A DNA stretch of 64,000 nucleotides, from positions 205,096 through 269,095 of the forward strand of contig CDMY01000447.1 of assembly GCA_001179505.1 (NCBI GenBank), read 5' to 3'. The notes under the pieces are model-generated. The model searched no databases. It was not told the origin of the DNA and worked only from the letters and a program-made list of their open reading frames with translations. Of the stretch, positions 58,180-64,000 are shown one piece after another. The stretch's first letter is position 1; the number at the start of each line of letters is the position of its first letter. Both the position numbers and the translations under genes were made by a program. Source of the DNA: Vitrella brassicaformis (taxonomy: Eukaryota; Sar; Vitrellaceae).

Positions 58180-61179
58180 TGACACACCTGGCTGGTGGCG
58201 GACGGAGGGAGGACCGACCTGTCAGTCTGAAGATTGGCTATCTATCGGTGGATTGGCTGATTGATTAGTGGACGGATGGGTGGCCATGGGTGGACGGGAC
58301 GGGCCGGTGTGGATAACCACGTGTGTGTACTGTGTACAGCCATCCAGACCATCCAGAGAACAAAGACACAGACAGCCAAACAGACATACATAGAGCCCAG
58401 GCCTATTTGTCCGGTACGTGTGTGTGTTGATGGATGCCTTCTCTGATGTGATGTGCGTGACGTTGCCCAATTATGTATGTCTTGTGTCATGCATGCTTTA
58501 CATTAACCGTCCTTTTCGTGTGTCTCTCCCAGTCGTCACAAGTAGTCTCTTCACACCATCCAGGCAGCAACACACCACCTCACCACTGATGCAGCCCAAT
58601 GCGGGCACGAAAAACAGCCGTGTAGAAAAGGCCGGGACGGCACGCAGTAGGGGGCCATCTCATCTCATCCAACCATGCGCCATCCATCCATCCATCCACG
58701 TTGAGAAATCACCGTAAGTGCCCAAGAGAAGACGCAACATCAAGTCTAACCTCAGCTGTCAAGTCAGAACTCACGTCATCCACACACGGATGAGATGAGA
58801 TGCCTGTGGGGCCAGTGTGTGAGTGAGGGCGCATACATACATACATGCCTGCCTACACGGAACAGATGAGGTGGCGTCGATGGATAAAAGAAACCGACAA
58901 AAACAAAGACCAGGCGGCCATTCCAAACGTCCATCCATCCATCCATCCATCCATCGATCCATTGTGTGCTCCCCGAGTGCCGGGCCCGTCGCTGAACGGC
59001 GGGCCATCTCACACCGAGTTACGCACAACATACAGACAGACAGACATACACACCCGCCCCCGACAAGCACCACCACCACCACCACCCGATTTTTTCGGTC
59101 AACGAGAACAGCGCCGACGCACATAAGTAGACGGGAGAGGACAGCGGCACACCACGCCCAGGCACACAACAACAACAACAACGACAAAAACAAAAAACCC
59201 GGCCGCACATCGACGGCTAGAGGTAGAACGTAATCAACACAAACGAAAAGGAAAGGGAGTATCGTCACGACACTCGGCGAAACAGTATCCGCAACATACC
59301 ATACGGTGCGGTGGGCAAAAAGAAAGATAGGATAAAGAAAGGAGAACAAAAGGCAACGGGTAGGGCTGCTGTCGGTTGTCGAAGAAAGTAAGACACGCAA
59401 CCATGAAAGGAAATCAAAAAAGGCAGAGAGGCAGCCGCTGCGGCTGCTCAAAAGCAATACAATACACTAGCTAATTAATTAACGTACATCCATACCATAG
59501 ACAAAAACAAGAAACAGCCATCCTCTCCCCTCTGTCTACGTGAGTGCGCGGGGCCTCTTCTCCTGGTGGCGGTGGGTTGGGTGGTACACACAACAAAAAA
59601 GACAGGACACTCGGCGAGCGACATACACCGGCGAGCGACATACACAACACCATGACGCCACGGCCGCCGCATATGTGTGTGATGGTTGGTGAGTTAGCAC
59701 CGGGAGACCTCTCTCTCGATTGAAAAAAAGTGAGTGGCAGACAGACAGCCAGGCGCCAAATCCATCCATCCATCCATCGACCAGGCCAGGACATCCACGT
59801 GCAGGACGCCGGATTGTGTTGACGAGTAGAGAACAAGGCATGGCAGCACATATGTATGTATGGCATGGTACGGAGGCGGGAGGGAGGGCCCTATAAAAAG
59901 GTGGCCGTGAATGCGTGTGTATCCATCCATCCACCCCTGTCCTCGGTGAGTGAGTGAGCAAGGCAAGGCGGACATCCATGTCAACCAGCCACCCATACAC
60001 ACATGAGCCACATGGACAGCCAGACAGGCAGGGAGCCAGCCAGGAAGACAGGCAGGCAAGGTGCCGACCACAAATAGCATCATGCAGAGCCAGGTGAGTG
60101 GGTGGGTGGGATTCATCGATCGTATCATACATACCCGACGCAGTGGCACCGCACCCACAGGGAGTATGCAGGCACCACCAACACGGCACACCGATCAAAC
60201 AAATAGGAAACAAGACATCAATGCACTAGGCAGGCAGGCAGGCAGGCATGTGTTAGCTAAACGTTTTCTGGACTGGACACCAGCCACTTGGCGCTCCATA
60301 CGTGTACGCCTGACGATGGCCACTTGTGTGGCGAGCTCCCCCCTTGTGTTGGTGTGGGTGCTTGGCACGCCACGCCAAACACCAGGCCAGGTGGACAGCC
60401 AGATGGAAAGTCGGGGGGGAGGGAGGGAGAGAGAGGGGCTAGCGCCGAGTCAACGACGACACAAATTTATCTATCTATGTATCAGCAAATCGCCACGGAC
60501 ACACCTGCCTCAATCACTCCATAAATTCGTAAGTTGGTGCATCCAGGCGGACGACAAACAGCCATTCCACACACTCGACAAAGAGACGGCCAGACAGGCA
60601 GGCAGGCAGGCAGACAGGTGTGTAGGGCTCGTTTCGCAGCAACAGATATACCGGCTGGCAGGGCAGGCACCAGCCAGACCAAGGGTGAATTGCACGACAA
60701 ACACACACACATAAATCAATGACATCGACAAAGAGGCACAGCTACACACAAAGAAACCCACAACAACGAGGACACGTGCGACAGCTGTTATCTCTGCGCA
60801 CGTGCCTTTCTCTGGTGGGTGTTGAGAAGAACGGTGGGTGTGTTTACTCTACAGAGGCAGTCGTGGGAGTGCTGCCTGCGTGATCCTCTCCTCTCCCCTC
60901 TCTCTGTCTATTTCTTTCCCCGCTCTATCTCTCGACGGGTCTGTCTGTCTGTCTGTCTCTCTGGTAAGTATCAATCAGTCCACGAATGCAGTGAGGGAGC
61001 AAGGCAAGGCGGTATCGTCTATCTGTGTGTGCGGGGGGAGGCAGGCAGGTACATGCAGCCAGACAGCCAGCAGTAAGGCAGCCACTCACATACGAATGTA
61101 TCTATCGCGCCACCCATCCATCCATCCATATCATATCTGTCACCTTCCCACCTCCCTCCCTCCCACCACACTCAGCCAC
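58180..61179. other. Three-kilobase low-complexity spacer; no gene seen
   Basis: It is filled with TCCA, GGCAGGCA, ACAGACAG, CAACAACAA and CACA repeats, between two convergent 3' ends (ERD2-like on plus, duplicated-exon protein on minus). Long open frames such as minus 58771-59457 reflect composition and have no splice or domain support. A non-coding RNA cannot be excluded. Confidence 0.5.
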
Positions 61180-63032
61180 TCACTGGGTCATCCGCACACT
61201 CCTGACCGTTCTGGGATTCCACTTGCTGATGGTGGTGTTGGCCGCACTCACATACCCCGCTGCCGCGCTGCACCGCCGCACCGTCTTGACCATGTTGTAC
61301 CCCTCACACACCAACGAGTGGCCGTCGCCACGGACGAATGAAGTGCACGCCACTGCGGCGCCATCCTCGGGCTTGTCGGAAGGGGCCTCCTTCTGGCCGG
61401 GTGTGATGGCGTGGTCGTCCTCCTTCGGCTCGCGCGGGGCGGAGATCAGCGAGGGAGCAGCGGCCAACGGCTCTGCAACGGCACCAGAGGCGTCGCACGG
61501 CTCGACGTCGACGACCTGCAGACAGAGACCAGCAAGAGCGATACGGGCAGTGCAGTGCAATCCATTCACTTTGCTGTGTGAGAAGTGTGCAACACACCTG
61601 TGGTTTGCCGTCCTGAGGCCCGTCAACACCCGGTAGCACCACACCCCCCACCTCGTCAGATACCTCACAGCCCACCGAGTAACCCTCCCCCGACCTCTCG
61701 GCCTCAACGAACACGATGGCCACGGGTGACTCCCGTTTGGCAGGCGCCTCCTCTCGGCCGCCATCTGCGGCGGCGTGTTGGTTTTGCTCGTACTCGAATG
61801 GTGCGGGGAGGGGGGAAGGAACGGAAGCAGACACGCCATCCGGCTCACCACAAGCAGCGGCAGCGGCGCGCGAACGGCCCTCGTCAACGACCTGACAGAC
61901 CAAACAATGAAGGCAACCGCACCCATCCATTCATCCATCCATGCGAGTGTTGTGTTACCATGTGAGAGGGTCGGCCTCACTCATTCCCTCACCTGTGCAG
62001 AGCCGTCGTCAACCTCGTCAGCAATGCCCTCCACCTCGCCCACCATGACCACACCGTCGTCAACGGCATCATTGCCGACGATCTCCATGGGCGTCGACTC
62101 GCCGTTGTGTTGGGAGGGGGCGGGGAGGGGAGAGGGAGCACCAGCGGACACGTGGAGCGCCGCAGCATCCGGCTGGTCAGCATAAGCGGCCACGATGGCA
62201 CACGAACGGCCCTCGTCAGCACCACGATACAACTGAAGACACACAGAGACACCCCAAGACCAACACAACACACACGTGCACCCACCCTATGCTAATCTCG
62301 GGTGTGGGTCGGCCTCACTCGTCCCCTCACCTGTGCAGAGCCGTCGTCAACCTCGTCAACAACAACACCCACTACGACATCCACATCCCTGATCCCCACC
62401 CCATCGCCACCATCCCCACCAAACACACCCTCGCCAGCAGCCCCGCTATCCTCCTGCACCATCCCTTGGCGGCTCGTGTCGTACTGTGTCGTCAGGAGGG
62501 GGGCGGGGGAGGGGGACACACGCACTGCCGACGACTGACGGTGTGAGGCTGACTTGTCCACACCCACCGCTGCACGCCCCTCGTCGCCCACACGTGTGCC
62601 CTTCGTCACGTTGGCGCGGGTCGGCGGCTTGGGCGGCGGGGCCTTGCGGGCGACTGGACACTTGTTGCGACCTCCGGCGAGCTTGCGGTTCTTCTGGAGC
62701 ATCTCCCGATATCTCCTCAGCTCCTCCTCCTTGGCCCTCTCATGTGCCCTCGCCTTGGCCGCCGCCCTCTCCCTCTGGCGCACAGCCGCTGCGGCCATAT
62801 GCAGATTGACGTCAGGTCGACCACTGGGCGGCTTGCTGGCGATGCATGCACCGCTACCGAGTCCTGCAGGCCGCTGAGGACGGCTCTGGTGGCCACTGCA
62901 GTGAGGCTGCGCCTTGCTGCTGGTGCCGGGGGGTCCTTTGGGGGGATAGATGCCGCAGCCCATGTAGCTTGCACGCCCCGACAGTCCGTAGTCTGCCACG
63001 AGACCGTTCTTCCTCACCGCCGGCGGCGGCAT
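61180..63032 (-). CDS. Unrecognised disordered protein with tandemly duplicated exons
   Basis: The start at 63030-63032 gives MPPPAVRKNGLVADYGLSGR, then ASYMGCGIYPPKGPPGTSSK, a conserved-looking head rich in Gly, Tyr and Pro. A basic coiled-coil follows (RQRERAAAKARAHERAKEEE, LRRYREMLQKNRKLAGGRNK), then at least three similar acidic exons. They open with DEGRS (62180-62235 and 61860-61900), carry SPLPAP, and two of them close with DEVDDGSAQVR (61990-62035 and 62335-62370). The last exon reads DVEPCDASGAVAEPLAAAPS and ends TVRSVRMTQ, TGA 61180-61182. No signal peptide or TM helix is present. I do not recognise a family; the ordered head and coiled coil may bind a cytoskeletal or axonemal partner, but this is speculative. 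It is divergent from the plastid-targeted gene, starts 235 bp apart. Confidence 0.65.
61960..62385 (-). repeat. Duplicated exon-intron junction unit
   Basis: The stretch GGGTCGGCCTCACTC(A/G)T and CACCTGTGCAGAGCCGTCGT with CAACCTCGTCA occurs at about 61968-62025 and again at about 62306-62363 in the same orientation. The unit therefore spans a splice junction and part of an exon, with a period of about 338 bp. Confidence 0.85.
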
Positions 63033-63267
63033 GATGCCGATATGGTGCGAAACGGCGAGAGAACTTATCAAACACTGGCAATTGTTCTGTTGCTGCCTGC
63101 TACGTGTGCTTTGGTTCCTTTCCCCGTTTTCTCTCGAGAGCTCGATGATTGCGCGCGAGCTTTATCATACGCTCGCAGGTGAAGAAGATCTTCAGGACTT
63201 CTCCCTCTCGAAGTACGTGAGGCTGCCAGGTGGAGCCGCTGCAGCCCAGATCTGCAGCCGGCGCGCG

Positions 63268-64000
63268 ATGGAATCGTCGCTGTCATCAGCATCAGCCATG
63301 GCGGTGTCCCTGCTCTCTCTCGTGACGTTCGTCGCATCAGAGGTCACCTCCGCCTTCATCGTCCCGCTGGATCTGCTGCAGGGCGACCGGAGCTTCACCA
63401 GCACCCATCGGCAGGCTTTCCAGCAGGCAGGCGCGAAGCGCTCGCTGCACAGGCCGTATTATGGTGGGTCGTCGCGGTGCCCGTTTGTGAGGCTCTACGC
63501 CAGGCGGACCGGCCTTGGTGACGGAGATGACTCTGCTCCGGAGGGGGAGGCCGAAAGCAAGCTGACGGCGGACGACTACCTGTTGCTGAGCAGCTTGAAC
63601 GACCGCATCTACGAGCTGGGGCTGGAGGCATACGCCGCTGAGCACTCTGGGCGGTCACAAGACAGCGATCCCGAGGCAGCGCTCGTGTCTTCTTCTTCTT
63701 CTTCTTCCTCCTCCTCTACTATCCCCGAGGCAGCGGAGATGGGCGACTTGGTCAGCTCTTCTTACTTCCCCTCCTCCAGCCGGCGCACCTACTACGACAG
63801 GTTTTGGCAGTCACGCAACCTCGACGGCGTCACGGCCAGCGACTTCTCCGACCTGCGCGCCTCATCCGACGCGCGGGACTCCTTTCGCATGAACCTCGTG
63901 GCGCGTGGGATGCTCATGTGGCTGATGGTGCTCAACCAGTACCATGAGAAGCGGAAGGCGCAGGACCCTTCGTATGTGCCGCCACACGAGGCCCTTGAGG
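63268..64000 (+). CDS. Plastid-targeted protein of unknown function (3' end outside window)
   Basis: The ATG at 63268 begins MESSLSSASAMAVSLLSLVT, FVASEVTSAFIVPLDLLQGD. This is a signal peptide whose predicted cleavage site TSA/FIVP places Phe at +1, the ASAF-type mark for import into complex plastids. It is followed by a basic, Ser/Gly-rich transit region (RQAFQQAGAKRSLHRPYYGG, CPFVRLYARR). The mature part has acidic Ser-rich loops including a ten-Ser run (about 63688-63717), RRTYYDRFWQSRNLDGVTAS and NLVARGMLMWLMVLNQYHEK. The frame is open to the window edge without an intron. I do not recognise the mature domain. A TCT/TCC microsatellite encodes the poly-Ser. Confidence 0.7.
   Translation, partial: MESSLSSASAMAVSLLSLVTFVASEVTSAFIVPLDLLQGDRSFTSTHRQAFQQAGAKRSLHRPYYGGSSRCPFVRLYARRTGLGDGDDSAPEGEAESKLTADDYLLLSSLNDRIYELGLEAYAAEHSGRSQDSDPEAALVSSSSSSSSSSTIPEAAEMGDLVSSSYFPSSSRRTYYDRFWQSRNLDGVTASDFSDLRASSDARDSFRMNLVARGMLMWLMVLNQYHEKRKAQDPSYVPPHEALE

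Noticed and set aside
58771-59457. 228-codon minus-strand open frame rich in Leu/Val/Cys
   Set aside because: It lies in CA, CAACAA and TCCA repeats. The hydrophobic residues come from reading GTT/TGT repeats, and there is no splice context or domain.

Overview
The window is nuclear DNA of an intron-rich eukaryote. Almost every gene is split into short exons with GT...(T)GCAG introns of about 40-150 bases, and the introns and spacers are full of CA/GT, TCCA and CTGT microsatellites. The best fit is a photosynthetic alveolate of the chromerid type (Vitrella-like). This is inferred from N-termini that read as signal peptide plus plastid transit peptide, an apicomplexan-style TSP1/lectin surface protein, a CBM20-kinase fusion recalling coccidian starch-linked kinases, and ciliary and dynein-dynactin genes. 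No species marker is present, so the assignment is an inference.

Layout. 0-8 kb: the 3' part of a membrane adhesin (+), dynactin p25 (-), a plastid-type 2Fe-2S ferredoxin (+) and the ER membrane complex subunit EMC10 (-), whose Gly-rich tail contains a 300-N gap. 8-17 kb: an organellar helical-repeat RNA protein (+), a kinase N-lobe remnant and a 5'-truncated DEAH-helicase remnant (-), a small mobile element with terminal inverted repeats, and an aquaglyceroporin (+). A segment of about 220 bp holding the EMC10/RNA-protein divergent promoter and the EMC10 start codon is present again, inverted, in front of the aquaporin. 17-27 kb: a DEDDh RNA exonuclease (-), an unrecognised gene with a frameshift (+), a pseudokinase (-) and a possibly broken orphan (+). 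28-39 kb: calmodulin (-), an armadillo-like protein (+), an EF-hand protein of probable ciliary role (-) and a tubulin-tyrosine-ligase-like glutamylase (+) with a second 300-N gap in an intron. 39-49 kb: a leucine-rich-repeat multipass membrane protein (-), mitochondrial sulfite oxidase (+) and a SpoU RNA methyltransferase (-). 49-58 kb: an RRM protein (-), a CBM20-pseudokinase fusion (-), a lipase maturation factor (-) and an ERD2-like membrane protein (+). 58-64 kb: a 3-kb low-complexity spacer, a disordered protein built from duplicated exons (-) and the 5' end of a plastid-targeted protein (+).

Gene order is strikingly alternating. Eight pairs are divergent with start codons only about 100-350 bp apart, implying shared bidirectional promoters. 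Functional themes are ER membrane and secretory biogenesis (EMC10, lipase maturation factor, ERD2-like), cilium and microtubule function (dynactin p25, calmodulin, EF-hand protein, TTLL), organelle redox (ferredoxin, sulfite oxidase) and degenerate kinases (three separate kinase-derived loci). The most unusual item is the starch-binding-domain pseudokinase at 51.2-53.0 kb. The most unusual DNA-level item is the duplicated promoter/start segment.
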